A stretch of DNA of 64,000 bases. Source: Adenanthera pavonina. Its lineage: Eukaryota > Streptophyta > Magnoliopsida > Fabales > Fabaceae. The position numbers and the translations under genes are program-made. This document shows, piece after piece, positions 47,104 to 58,740 of the stretch. The notes under the pieces were generated by a model that worked only from the letters and a program-made list of their open reading frames with translations, was not told where the DNA came from and did not search any database. Where the stretch lies: assembly GCA_026686845.1 (NCBI GenBank), contig JAIVEN010000001.1, positions 38,990,001 through 39,054,000 of the forward strand, given 5' to 3'. Position 1 is the first letter of the stretch. Each line of letters opens with the position of its first letter.

Positions 47104-48040
47104 CTAGATTGCGAACTCATGCGTTGCATGGGTATCTTTTTTCTTTTTAATTAAAAGCATGGGACATATTAAAATTTTAGAAAATGTCATAAAATAAATA
47201 AATATATATATAATTTTAAAATCTGTAGTATCAAACCAAACAACCATATTAAAAAATATATAAACTATTATTAATAATTACTAATAAATTTGAAAATGAT
47301 ATAAGAAATTATACATTTAAATTTCAAATAAAATATGACTAACAATATTTGATTTAAGAATCTAAAAATAAAATATCATTTTAAAAATATAATACCTCAT
47401 CTCTACAGTGAAAACTAGAACCAGCAATTGATAATGAGGATAGGAAAGAGAGGGAGATAATGATGAAAGAGGAACAAAATCCTAGGTTGCAAGGGATAAG
47501 CCATTACAGACGTGGGTTTAGAGTATAATAAAAAATTAATAATTAATAATTAAGAAACAATACAAAATTATACAAAGAAAGTTAAAATATTGAGAATACA
47601 GAAGGTAAATTTTAAAAATAAGAAGTTGAAAAATAATAATAAATTAATATTAATAACATTATTAAAAAAATCATAAACTCATAACATTTAATTCGAAGAA
47701 ATTAATAATCAATAATTAAGAAATAATAAAAATTTAGGAAAAAATTAAAATATTAAAAAAATTTTGAATTTGAAAATAATTTGTAAAAAAGTTTAAAAAA
47801 GAAATAAATCAAACATGTGTGGCAATTTGGAAGTTAATTAAGACAAAATTATTGAGAGAGTAGGGACAAGAGAGGGAAGTGAAATAAAAAAAAAATAGAG
47901 AAGTGAAGAAGTAGGAGAAAGAAAAGATAAGTTTATAAAATAAAAAATAAAAAAAATTATTTGAAACAATTAGAAAAATAGAAATAATACTCCTCAAAGA
48001 CAATGTTATCAACAATTAGAAAAATACTATAATACAACGA
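47104..48040 (-). mobile_element. Non-autonomous Helitron-like insertion
   Basis: Present only in block copy 3. Read on minus, the 3' end has a small hairpin CATGC-AAC-GCATG (47118-47130), about ten bases more, then CTAG at 47107-47104 followed by T. The 5' end is TC (48040). This is the Helitron end structure (5' TC, 3' hairpin plus CTRR, no target duplication). The interior is AT-rich without a Rep/helicase gene. Confidence 0.6.
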
Positions 48041-48474
48041 ATTTATTTTTTTGGGCGAGCTATGAATGGTGAATTTTATTGGATAGGGAAAAGAGAGACG
48101 GGAAAGGAACAGTGCATGTGCAAAAAGAGGGAGGAATGTTCGAAAACCAAAGGGGAAGCATACGTCCAATAATAAAGTCCAAGTCCATCATTTTCTTTTT
48201 GGTAAACAAAGGGGAGAAGTCCATCAGAATGATGTCCTCATCCTTCCTTGGACATCAACACCTATAAAAGTAGGCCCACACTACTAATATTACTCCAAAA
48301 CATACAAAACAATCACATGACCCATGGAAACATTATATGATGGACCCAAATTGAGCCTCCAGATTTTACCAAAAAAAAATTGAGCCTCGAGATTCCCTCT
48401 GCTATCCACTTTTTTTGGGTTCAAAATGAGGTCAAGGACCTAGGAAGAAAAGAAAGAAAAGCAAAAGTGAACAA

Positions 48475-51431
48475 TCAATTCACAAAAACATCACGAGGCC
48501 AAGTAACTCTAAGAAGATCCTCATGGATAAATCCTTCAAGACTTAAGGGGGGCACTTTAAGAGATTGCATGCTCAACTCCATGGCTATACTATGATTAGC
48601 TAACCATTCAGCACATCTATTTTCTTCTCTAAATGTATGTTGGATCTTAACAATCCAGTCACATTGAATCAAATGATGAATTTTATCAAGCTTTCTAGAA
48701 TATCCCTTGATCTCTCCTCCATTATTGGATAAAGTATCAGCTATAACCTTGGAATCACATTCCAGAATAATCTATCTAAAGCCTTTGTCTTGGTAAAGTT
48801 GAAGACCTTTAATGCATCCTTAAAGCTTAGCCATCAAAGCATTTGACTTGCCTATAAAATGGTAAAAAGCCACAATTCCAATTTCCTTGATGATCCCGGA
48901 TAAGTCCTCCACAATCGGCTTTTTCGTCCTCTTTTGAAGCTCCATCTATATTTAACTTCCACCACCCAACATCAAGTCTATGCCACCTAATCGTAATAGT
49001 TTCTATGTGGGTAGCTAAATGTCTATCCTTATTTCTCTTAAAATCCTCAATAAATCTCATAATCATGGAAATAGGTCTAATTGGCATATGGAATCCATCA
49101 TCAAACAAAGCTTTTGTTTCTCCAATTCCAAAAAAACCAACAAGTGACACTAAATGTAGTATTCCATCCGTCAATCTAACGACTGAGGTTTTCAACAAGC
49201 CAATCTCTCAAGTCAACAGAGAAAAAACTGAACTTATTAGTAGGTTTCACCAAGAGAATCCAATATCTACTCACATGTGGACTGTTGCGTATAGCATGTA
49301 GTGTGGTCTCATCAGCTACTCCACATCTTTGACACTTTGCATCTGATCCTGCCCATTTACTTTTGTGACTCTGAGTATGTAATCTGTCCCTCGCTAAGAT
49401 CCATAGAAAAGTTTTGACATGTTAAGGGGCATCCAACTTCCAGATTAATTTTCAAATCCACTTTGGGATAACTTCATCTTTTTTTTTATACAAATAACTT
49501 CATCTTTTTTCATTATACTTTTATAGGCTAAAGCAACTAAAAAATCTCCACTTTTATTAGTGTTAATTCATATGGTTTTGGTTATTCTAAAGAACAATGA
49601 GCTTGGAAATCCACTATCAAAGGAGCACAAGTCATATGAAGACCAAAGTTGGAGATTCCTTAAGGTTGAAGAGTTTTTACACACATTTTAGGAATCCATT
49701 TTGTAAAAAAAGGTAGTTAAGTTTTAAATGCTACTCATTATGCTTATCTTAATATTAAATGAGGCATCTATGTTAATGATTAATGTTTAACTCATGTTTT
49801 TAAAATGGTTTCATGAAAAGGTTTACCTTATGCGCATAATGCTTAGAAGTTATGGGGACAAAATCTCAATCTCAATGCTTTTCTAAGTGTTCTCTCTTCG
49901 TTTTCGTAAAAAGGGTTGAGATTATCTGCATAACTAAGGCCTGCACCATATCCTCAGCTCTGTCTAACTTGTTATCCTGATAAGGTGCTTACCTTATTTG
50001 CATAAAGGAATGAATAGGAAAGGTCATTTGTACTGTGCTGTCGTTATTCGCATAACCTAGGGAGGTTATCCGCATAACGTATGCTACATAACTCTTGGAC
50101 CTCTTTTGTTAAATTGGCTATCTGCATAACCTAGGGAGGTTATCCGCATAACGTTTGTTACAAAAGTCTTGAACATTCTTCTGTTAAATAGGTTATTCAT
50201 ATAATTTTAGGAGATTATCCCGATAACCTATGTTTTTCAAAAGCTTAGTTTGCGAAGACTTAATGTTGTTCGAACAAGGAATAATATCAATAATATCCTA
50301 AGATATTATTCTAATAATCCTCAAAGGTATCCAAGTTTGTAAGACATTATTCGAACAACTGAGTAAGTTTTCATGAAAATGTTCCTGAGCTAAAACTTAG
50401 TCATTCTAGAATGATCATTATCCGAACTAGCTAGGTTATTTGCATAATGAAAGTTCAACGTTGAAACCAAGAGCCAACAGTCACCCATTATTCATATAAC
50501 CTGATAAGGTTATCCACATAATCTCTGTCAAATGCATTTAATGCGGTAGATAAACGGCTATTTTTTTTAGAATAACGACTAATTCTTGCTTTCAATGGAT
50601 AGTTTTACTCTAAAACTATAAATAAGACCTTATTTAATTTGTTAGGTAATGAGGAAAAACATATAAATGCCAAAACTCTGCAGAATTGTTTACTGATTCA
50701 TTAAAAGCCTACCTACCTTATGCTTTACTCATTCATTGCTCTTAAACCTTCATATCCACTCTTTTAAGAGAGAGTTTCACATTTCGATTTGTATATTTCT
50801 ACAAGTTTGTAGATAGCACTTACTGTGAGAAGACACTAAGAGATTTGTTCTTACTCATGAGTGAGAAGAGTGAGAGTACTCAATTAGGCTCAAAGTTTGA
50901 GCTGGAGTTATACTGCAGTTTTTGTAAGAACCCATTTGAATCTTTCAAGATATAGTAGAGAAATCTCAAGTGGTGGCTTGAGGATTGGACGTAGGTCAAG
51001 TGGAGCAGACCGAACCAAAATAAATCTGTGTCATCTTCTCATTTCCCTTGCAACTGTTCTTTATATTCTATACTTTATTTTTCAGCAACTTTTATTATCA
51101 CTGCTGTATTTCAATTTTGTAGAAAACTTCAAACTTTCCAATTCACCCTCCTTTTGGGAAGCTAGCAAACCTAACAATTATGAGCCCATTTAATTTTATC
51201 CTATCCATCACTACTGGACGAAGGAATCATAGCTTGAATTCTAAGGATCATTTCATGAGGGACCCAATTGTTCATGCCAGCTAAATTCCATTCACCAAGA
51301 CTTGTCACAAGATCAGAGACATGTAAATTATAAGTAGAGTTAGGAGCATTACTAATAATATTGTTAAGATGTTGAACTCCTACAGGCCTTCTATCACTTT
51401 AGTAGATTGGCTATCTCTAATATCATAAGCA
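48475..51431 (-). pseudogene. LINE (L1-type) 3' half: zf-RVT and RNase H, split by a solo LTR
   Basis: Read on minus from 51431: a linker ahead of the zinc-binding region (LHVSDLVTSLGEWNL, HEMILRIQAMIP). After the LTR inserted at 49561-51176 comes a zf-RVT zinc region near 49300-49400 (AKCQRCGVADETTLH). Then comes RNase H at 49198-48475, with WWKLNIDGASKEDEKADCGG holding a catalytic Asp and HTFREENRCAEWLANHS as the C-terminal conserved block. Several frameshifts and stops make it dead. The frame is continuous across the LTR once one copy of its target duplication is discounted. The 5' part (endonuclease, RT) is cut off at 51431 by copia B and would continue beyond the window. Confidence 0.85.
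49561..51176 (+). mobile_element. Solo copia LTR inside the LINE
   Basis: 1,616 bp beginning TGTTAATTCATATGG and ending CCTAACA, flanked by ATTAG (49556-49560) and ATTAT (51177-51181). Its 3' third is close to LTRs A, B and C (GACGTAGGTCAAGTGGA, terminal hairpin around CCAATTCACCCTCC). Its 5' two thirds are instead made of other repeats, around TTATCCGCATAACCTAGGGA (two clear copies near 50047-50150 plus degenerate ones). So it is a sister family with a different U3. Confidence 0.88.
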
Positions 51432-51436
51432 AGCAA

Positions 51437-53024
51437 TGTTGAATCAAGTGTTTTTTTATGATTCCAAATAACTAGAACTTGGAAAGAAGATATCAAAAGA
51501 GTACAAGAGATCTCAAGTGAAGAAATCCAGGAAGAAATAAGCACAAGATTAGTTTGTAGGATTTCTCATTATATTCACAAAAGTAAAAGGCTTTGATCTT
51601 TCACCCAATATTTTTAAAATAGGTTTTTCAACAAATCGTATGTTAACTTATAATATATTTAAAAAATACTTACTAACAGACAAATTTTGAACTGTTAAAA
51701 TTCATATAATGCATTGAAATTCAAACTTTGATAGCTGAAATTTGAAATTACAAAGTTGTTGCCTCTGACAGATGAATTTCAGCTTGTGAAAATTCAAATT
51801 TTGAGTTAAGCATAATTTGTGAAAAATGAAAAATTCATCTAAAGCCTTGATGAAGTTCATCAGAAATTAGAGTGCAAAAAGAGTTTTAAGTCAGTCCCTC
51901 TGATAGACGAACTTTAGTTTTGAAAATTTGAACTTTGGGATGAAAGTGTATAAGTCTGATAAGAGGTCTCTTTGACAGATGAACTTTGGTTTTTGAAAAT
52001 TCAAATTTTGGAATGAAAACGTATAAGCATGATAAGAGCTCTCTCTGATAGACGAACTTTGAAGGCTCAAAATTTGAATTTTGAAAAGAACTTTTGTGAC
52101 AAATTGAGTTACTCATTGACAGACGAATTTTGGACACCAAAATTCAAGTTTTGAATGCACTGTAGCAATATAAAATAACTGTTTATACTTTTCAGAAGAA
52201 CTTTAAACTTGAAAATTCGTATGTTCCAACATGGGAAATATTTGTCAAGATGAAAATTCGAATTTTACCTCTGAACAAATGAACTTCAAAGTTCAATGTT
52301 AAAGTCTTTACCTTATGGTCTTTGTGAAATTCATCTGTTGACACCCCCAAATTCAAACTTTGGATGTTAGACGCATTGAATACGGTTGGTGAACGGATAG
52401 TTTTGTAGAGTAACCATTAGTTAATGTCTCTAACGGTTAGATCTTGTCTCTAACGTATAGTTAAGACATAAATCTATAAATAGAACTTAATTTGAATGTG
52501 TGAAAAATAATTTTTATTTGTATATACTAAAACTCTATCAAATTCTTCAGTCAGACCTTCTACTCTTACACATCTCATTTATTGCTCTTCAACTGTCAAA
52601 CATACTCTGTATTAGAGAGTTTTTCTTATTGTAAATAATTTTATCTTCATCTGGAAGAAATATTTTTTTGTGAGGGGACTTCACAAGGGATTGGGAAGCA
52701 CTTAGCTAGAGTGCAGAGAGTGAAACTGTAAGCTTTTGGAACAGAGCATAAAGTTATATTGTGGTATTGTAAGGAATCCACTGAATTCTTGCAAGATAGT
52801 GAAAAATCTCAAGTGATAGCTTGAGGACTGGACGTAGGTCAAGAGGAAAAGACCGAACCAGGATATATTCTTATGTCCTTCTTCTTATACCTTGTTTATT
52901 GTCTTATTACATTTTGCACTTTGTTTTTCTGCAACTTTTGCTTTCACTGCTTTCTTATAATTTTGTAGAAAAATTTTCAAACTTCCCAATTCACCCCCCT
53001 CTTGGGAAGCTTGCAGAGCTAACA
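51437..53024 (+). mobile_element. 5' LTR of copia element B
   Basis: 1,588 bp beginning TGTTGAATCAAG and ending GCTAACA, directly followed by the primer-binding site. The preceding AGCAA (51432-51436) should be the target duplication, whose partner lies beyond the window. The U3 repeats are of the same type as in LTR A but more decayed. Confidence 0.92.
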
Positions 53025-53026
53025 AG

Positions 53027-53038
53027 TGGTATCAGAGA
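53027..53038 (+). other. Primer-binding site of copia B
   Basis: TGGTATCAGAGA, complementary to the 3' end of plant initiator Met-tRNA apart from the last base, two bases after the LTR end. Confidence 0.9.
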
Positions 53039-53065
53039 TCGGACTCCCAAGTAGAGGATCTAACA

Positions 53066-54032
53066 ATGCCTGGCTTTGGAGAGAGTTTTCTTCCAGAAGG
53101 AAACAATACAAATAGACCTCCTAGTTTCAGTGGAGAGCATTATGGATACTGCAAGATGAGAATACAAATCTATCTTCAGTCTATTGATCTGGACATCTGG
53201 TTAGTCATCCGAAATGGGGATTTTGTCCCAATGAAACTGTGGGATGATGACAAATACAAAGAGAAGCAAGAAGATTAGTGGAATGAGGAGGATAAAAGAA
53301 GAGTCTTGCTCAACTTCAAGGCAAAACACTGCCTAGTCAGTGCACTCAGTCAAGACGAATCTATAGGGTGTCACAATGCACCACAGCCAAAGGTATGTAG
53401 GACACTATAGAAATTGCTCACTAAGGAACTACTAGAGTAAGGGAGAACAAATTAAACTCCTGCATCGGTGAGTATAAAAACTTCAGAATAATGGAAGGTG
53501 AAAGCATCAAGGAACTGCAAAAGAGATTCACCCTCATTGTGAATCAATTGAAAAGTCTTGGCAAGGAGTACATACAACCAGAGAAAGTTATAAAAATCCT
53601 TAGAGCTTTTCCTCTAGAATGGCAATCAAAAGTAACAGCAATAGAAGAAGCCAGAGGAGAGTCAATGACTTCTGTCACAGCTCTCTTTGGTAGCCTTGAA
53701 TAGTATGAGGGTAAAATGAAGGCTCTCAGATAAGTTGGTCAAGATAAGAAGAAAAAAGGCATTGCATTGAAAGCTGTAGAAGAAAAAGAAGAATAGTTTG
53801 ATGATGAAAAAGAACTAGATGAAGAGACTCTGGCTATGTTGATCAGAAAATTTAGAAGATTCTACAACAAGAAGAGAAATAAAAGATTCTTTAAGAAAGG
53901 AGTAGCTGCAGATAACAAGAAAGAAGGCAAAGAGTCTGTCACCTGCTATGAATGCAAGAAGTAAGGGCACATCAAATGAGATTGTCCACAATTCCTAAAA
54001 AAACAAGAAAAGAAAAGAAAGCTGCTGACAAG
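53066..54032 (+). pseudogene. gag of copia B, first part
   Basis: Begins MPGFGESFLPEGNNTNRPP and continues with a copia gag region (KELQKRFTLIVNQLKSLGKE). A nucleocapsid CCHC knuckle CYECKKxGHIKxDCP lies near 53950, itself hit by stops. In-frame stops occur at 53276, about 53700 and in the knuckle. The frame is cut by the gypsy LTR at 54033 and goes on from 55958. Confidence 0.88.
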
Positions 54033-54562
54033 TGTAACATCCTACCTCCATTAACACCCAATATCTCGAAATACAATCAAACACAAACCAATCAACACCA
54101 AAAACAACATCTCACAGCCTCAAACCAACGGAAACGAACCCCAAATTACCAAATTTTGGGCTGGGGCCGCGGCCACTATAGTACCGTCGCGGCTCCAGCT
54201 TCCTCTGAAACATACCTCGCTACTGGACGTCTGGCGCCGCGAATTGGGCTTCTGGCGCCGCGGCGCCCCCCCTTCTGATGTCCCACATTAGCACTTCAAC
54301 ATAACACATTCCATAAAACATAATCAAACATACATTCATCCGTAACAATCCTGTCAATCTCATACATTCAATACACACTTTCTACCCTACTTGGCACATA
54401 ATACATTAACCAAAAATACAAACACTACATAGACTTCCCATGTACACAGCTACTCTCTTTGCTTCACCGGACTAGAGCCAGAACCTTCACCTGAAAGGGT
54501 TAGTCATGGGAGAGGGTGGGGTGAGACAATGTCTCAGTAACCGGGATTAACAACATATAACC

Positions 54563-54579
54563 ATATATATATATATATA
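54563..54579. repeat. (AT)n microsatellite
   Basis: Short AT run inside the gypsy-type solo LTR. Confidence 0.85.
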
Positions 54580-54649
54580 CAAATATGAATCAAGTAACAT
54601 ATGAATACAATGTAAAATGCATGATATGCATGTCGTCCTCTCTGGGACT

Positions 54650-54850
54650 TCCATCCTTATTCTCCCTAACACAAGTATATACATAACCCATCCTTATCCT
54701 CCCTAACACACATATACAAATATTCCATCCTTATCCTCCCTAACACACGTATACATATAACCCATCCTTATCCTCCCTAACCCATACAATCCACCCTTAT
54801 CCTCCCTAACATATACAATATCACATACTCCAACCTTATTCTCCCTAACA
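54650..54850 (+). repeat. Tandem repeat inside the gypsy-type solo LTR
   Basis: About six copies of CCATCCTTATCCTCCCTAAC separated by variable ACACxTATACATATAA-type spacers, period about 30-45 bp. Confidence 0.85.
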
Positions 54851-55957
54851 ATTTCATTTATCCTCATATATCATACATCATCACAACATCACCACTTTAT
54901 CCGTCATATATCTCGGTGTAACAGTAACATGTGGTGATACTAATGTATCATCATAAACATCATGATCATCACATCATATCACATCAATGTCCTTATCATA
55001 TATCTCATCACAATACTCATAAACATCATCTACTATACACATACCACGATATATAATAACAACACACAAACATATCACTATCGTGGTATGAAAGAGACAT
55101 GTATATATATATAGATACATACTATCGTATAAAACCACGTAAACAAACCCCCGGTTACCTCAGGTTGTCAATACCGCGCTCATGCAAGTTCCACACACTT
55201 TCTTGAACTTTAATACACTTGAGCCCCACACAGCTAGCCAGATAACCTTCATAATACATAATTCTCTCATTAACATAGTATACTCACAATCACAATATCA
55301 CAATTTAACCACTTTTAGGCCTAACCCAATGCTCCAACACCCCTTTCATGCATCAATAGACTCTTAGGGACCCTTCAAATACTACTCAAACACATACATA
55401 TCGGATTCCCAAGAGTTCTAACCGAAAACAACACAGGGTTAATCTCAAATCACACATAAACCCTTCCAAACTCGAATCCAATCATCAAGAACATCAAAAC
55501 ACACTTTATTAACCTCATTTAAACCATTTCAATCGGTGGATTTCATCACAAACCGAAAACCTAACCTCAAAACCAAAAACCCTATATTTCCACCGAACAA
55601 AAATGGAGAGGGAGGTGTAGAAGTAACTTACCAACTTAGATCCAAGCTCCCTCGGTCTGAAATCACCCCTGGACGCCGGAGATTCGAACCTTAGCTCAGC
55701 TCTCTCGCGATCTCCCTCGGTTTCCTTTTGTTTCTTTTCTGTCCGAGCATCCGAAATGATTCGGTTTTAAACAAAAATCTCGACTCTCATCGCGGCTTCA
55801 TACATCTCGCCGCGGCTCCTCCATAGAATTTTTGAAAAATGCTACTGGAAGCCTCTCGCCGCGGCGGCTCGGAGTCCCTTTCCTGTTTCCTCTTCAATCA
55901 TATCCATCCTACTTCTTTTGATCCTGAACACAAAATCATGAGGGGCGTTACAACAAG

Positions 55958-57797
55958 GGTAAAAAGGAAAATGCATACATCTCATCAATCTAGGGCAATA
56001 GCTCAGATGAAGAAGATGAAGATAATTAAGAAATTGTCAATATCTACTTGATAGCTTTTGCATATGAAGAAACGTCAAACTCATCTAACAGTAATCATGA
56101 AGATGAGGTAAATGAATCTGAACCTTTATATTCTGAATTGCTTGATGCATTTCATGATCTGCATGATGAGTTCATTAAAATTGCAAAAGAATTAAAACTG
56201 GCTAAGAAGAAGATTAGCAAGTTAGAATCTGATTGCAAATTATCTGACACTGTATCTCTGCATGAAACTGAATTTGTTTGCTGTACATCATGCACTGAAC
56301 TGAAGAAGAACAATGAATATCTTTTGAAAACCATGGCTAAACTCACTAAGGGTATAGATTTGTTGTTTGTTTTATTAGGAAGTCAGAGAATTGTATAAGG
56401 GAAAGATGGACTTGGCCATGATCCTTGTGCAGTTAAGGAAAAGAATGAAAAGAAAAATCAAAATTTGTATATGAGACATTTTGTGCATGTTAATGGACAT
56501 AAAAAGAAAAGTCACACCTCAAAACATATTGAATTTTATGTCCAACCAAAATATGTGAAATAAAAGTATTATCTGCATTGTTGTCTTCTTGCATCACAAT
56601 CTAGCAATCCTTTTATCACCTGCCACTTCTATAACAAGAAGGGACATATTTCTAGTTCATGTTTGTTAATGTAGAATGAATTCCCAAAGGTACATCTATA
56701 TCTAGGGAAAATGCCATTGATAGAAAAGGACCCAAGCATATTTGGATACCCAAAAAGAAAAACTGAACCTTGTTTTGCAAGTTTGTCTTAGAGCTACCAA
56801 AAGCAACAAATGGTATGTGGATAAGGCTTGCTCAAGACATATGACTGGTGATAACGAGAAGTTCATCACCCTTTGAGACAAGAAAGGAGGAAAGGTGACC
56901 TTTAGAGGTGACCAATATGGTAAAGTAGTTGGCATGGTATTGTGGGCAAGAATCTTGAAACATCTATTGAAGAGATGCTGTTTGTAATTAGACTCAACCA
57001 CAACCTATTAAGTGTGAGTCAAATATGTGACAAAGGAAATTAGATACTGTTTGACTCAAAGTTCTGCCTGGTCATCCTAAAAATTGATCGTAAAGTAATT
57101 CTTAAAGCTCAAAGGGATGGTAATTGGCATACTGTTGATCTTGATGAACTTACCACTTTAGATTCTGTGTGTTTAATTAGTAAAGATAATGATAGTTGGC
57201 TGTGACATAGAAGACTGGCACATGTTAACATTAACCAACTTACAAAATTGATTAAAAATGATTTAGTTACTAGTTTACCAAAAATCTCTTTTGAAAAGGA
57301 TAAAGAATGTGATGCATGCCTCAAAGGGAAATAAACTAAATCATCATTCAAACCTAAAAATATAATCACTACATCTAGACCATTGCAATTATTGCATATA
57401 AATTTAATAGATCCATCTAGAGTAAAAACCATTGGTGGAAACTTATATGTGCTTGTGATTATAGATGATTGCTCTAGATTTACCTGGACTTTATTCCTTT
57501 CTTCGAAGAGTGAAACATTTGATGCATTTGTAACCTTGACTAAGAAACTGCAAAATGAGAAAGCTATTTTCATTGTGTCTATCAGATCTGATCATGGAGG
57601 AGAATTCGAAAACTCAAGTTTCTGGAGTACTGTGAAGAGCATGGAATTGATCATAACTTCTCAGCACCAAGAACTCCTCAGTAAAATGGAGTGGTGGAGA
57701 GAACAATCAGAGAAATGGCTAGAGCAATGCTGAACGAAAAGGACCTTCCTCAAGTTTTCTAGGTTGATGCAGTAAACACAACAAACTACATCATTTA
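55958..57797 (+). pseudogene. gag end, protease region and integrase of copia B
   Basis: After the nested LTR the frame resumes with acidic and coiled gag sequence (DEFIKIAKELKLAKKKISKL). A second CCHC-like relic lies near 56620, a decayed protease stretch near 56800-57060, and the integrase from about 57200. In the integrase, RSDHGGEFEN is intact, but the first catalytic Asp of the usual MDLIGP motif reads as Asn (INLIDP at about 57396). Many stops are present. The sequence ends abruptly at about 57797 where copia C begins. Confidence 0.85.
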
Positions 57798-57944
57798 GCT
57801 GTTTTTTGGTTTTAACTCTCTCTTGAACATCCCTAATCACTTGATCAACAAGATGATTCCCTTGATATCTCCAAGCTTTGGGGAGTTCTTGAGATATATC
57901 TTCATTATTCTCATCCTCAAAGTCTTTTTCCTGAATATCTTCCT

Positions 57945-58740
57945 CTATGTTAATAGATTCAGATATTTTTGGAGGTCAATTTTACCTTCTTCAGAAAGAT
58001 CTAAGTTTTTAAAATTCGAAATAAGATCATTTTCATCAATGACATGCTTGGAAACTATTTCATTTTCAATAAACATAACATGCACAGATTCCTTTATAGA
58101 TTTAGTCTTTTTATTGAAAACTCTATATGCTTTACTCCTACTAGAATAGCCCAGAAATATACCTTCATCAGATTTGGCGTCAAACTTACCTAGATTCTCC
58201 TTTCCATTATTGTGGATGAAACACTTACATCTGAATACATGCAAATGTGAATTCGGCTTCTTTCCTTTGTACAGATCATAAGGAGTCTTCCCCAGAATTG
58301 GTCTGATGTATGCTCTGTTAATGATGTAACTTGCTGTGTTTACTGTATCGGCCCAGAATACTTGAGAAAGTTCCTTTTCATTCAGTATTGCTCTTGCCAT
58401 TTCTCCAATTGTTCTATTCTTCTTTTCCATTACTCCATTCTACTAAGGAGTTCTTGGAGCTGAGAAGTTGTGATCAATTCCATGTTCATCATAGTACTCC
58501 AAAAAGTATGAATTTTCAAATTCTCCTTCATGGTTAGACCTGATAGACATAATAGAAATACCTTTCTCATTTTGCACTTTCTTAGGTAAGGTTACAAATG
58601 CATCAAATGTTTCACTTTTGGAAGAAAGAAATAAGGTCCAAGTAAATCTAGAGTAATCATCCACAATCATAAGAACATACAGATTTCCACCAATGCTTTT
58701 TACTCTAGATGGACCTATCAGATCCATATGCAATAGTTGT
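57945..58740 (-). pseudogene. Integrase of copia C
   Basis: Frames 58733-58443 and 58430-57945, separated by stops. The first Asp is kept in MDLIGPSRVKSIGG; the second is changed, SNHEGEF for the usual SDHGGEF. The C-terminal block (KTPYDLYKGKKPNSHLHVFR, then GKFDAKSDEGIFLGYS) is well preserved. Dead by stops and loss of a catalytic residue. Confidence 0.88.

Larger units (their letters stand above)
43765..48410 (+). repeat. Triplicated non-coding block, copy 3
   Basis: The longest copy, enlarged by at least four insertions listed separately (MITE-like 44840-45214, Harbinger MITE 45652-46029, SINE 46845-47028, Helitron-like 47104-48040). Landmarks: AAACGTGGAGAGCACTAG (44278), GTGTCCACACCACCTCACAT (44326), GATACATTGTGCAGCTACTC (45279), GGAACAGTGCATGTGCAAAA (48106), CTCATCCTTCCTTGGACAT (48237), TATAAAAGTAGGCCC (48262) and AGATTCCCTCTGCTATCCA (48390). 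Without the insertions it is about 2.8 kb, close to the other copies. Confidence 0.85.
54033..55952. mobile_element. Solo LTR nested in copia B gag, probably Ty3/gypsy
   Basis: 1,920 bp beginning TGTAACATCCTACC and ending GGGGCGTTACA, flanked by ACAAG on both sides (54028-54032 and 55953-55957), a perfect 5-bp duplication. It differs from its surroundings in having CG-rich islands with CCGCGGC and GGCGCCGCG words (54170-54270 and 55790-55870) and a tandem repeat at 54650-54850. No coding region. The gypsy assignment rests on end sequence and style only; orientation not fixed. Confidence 0.88.

Noticed and set aside
54170..54270. CpG-island promoter of a cellular gene
   Set aside because: The GC-rich stretch lies inside a solo LTR with perfect ACAAG flanks.
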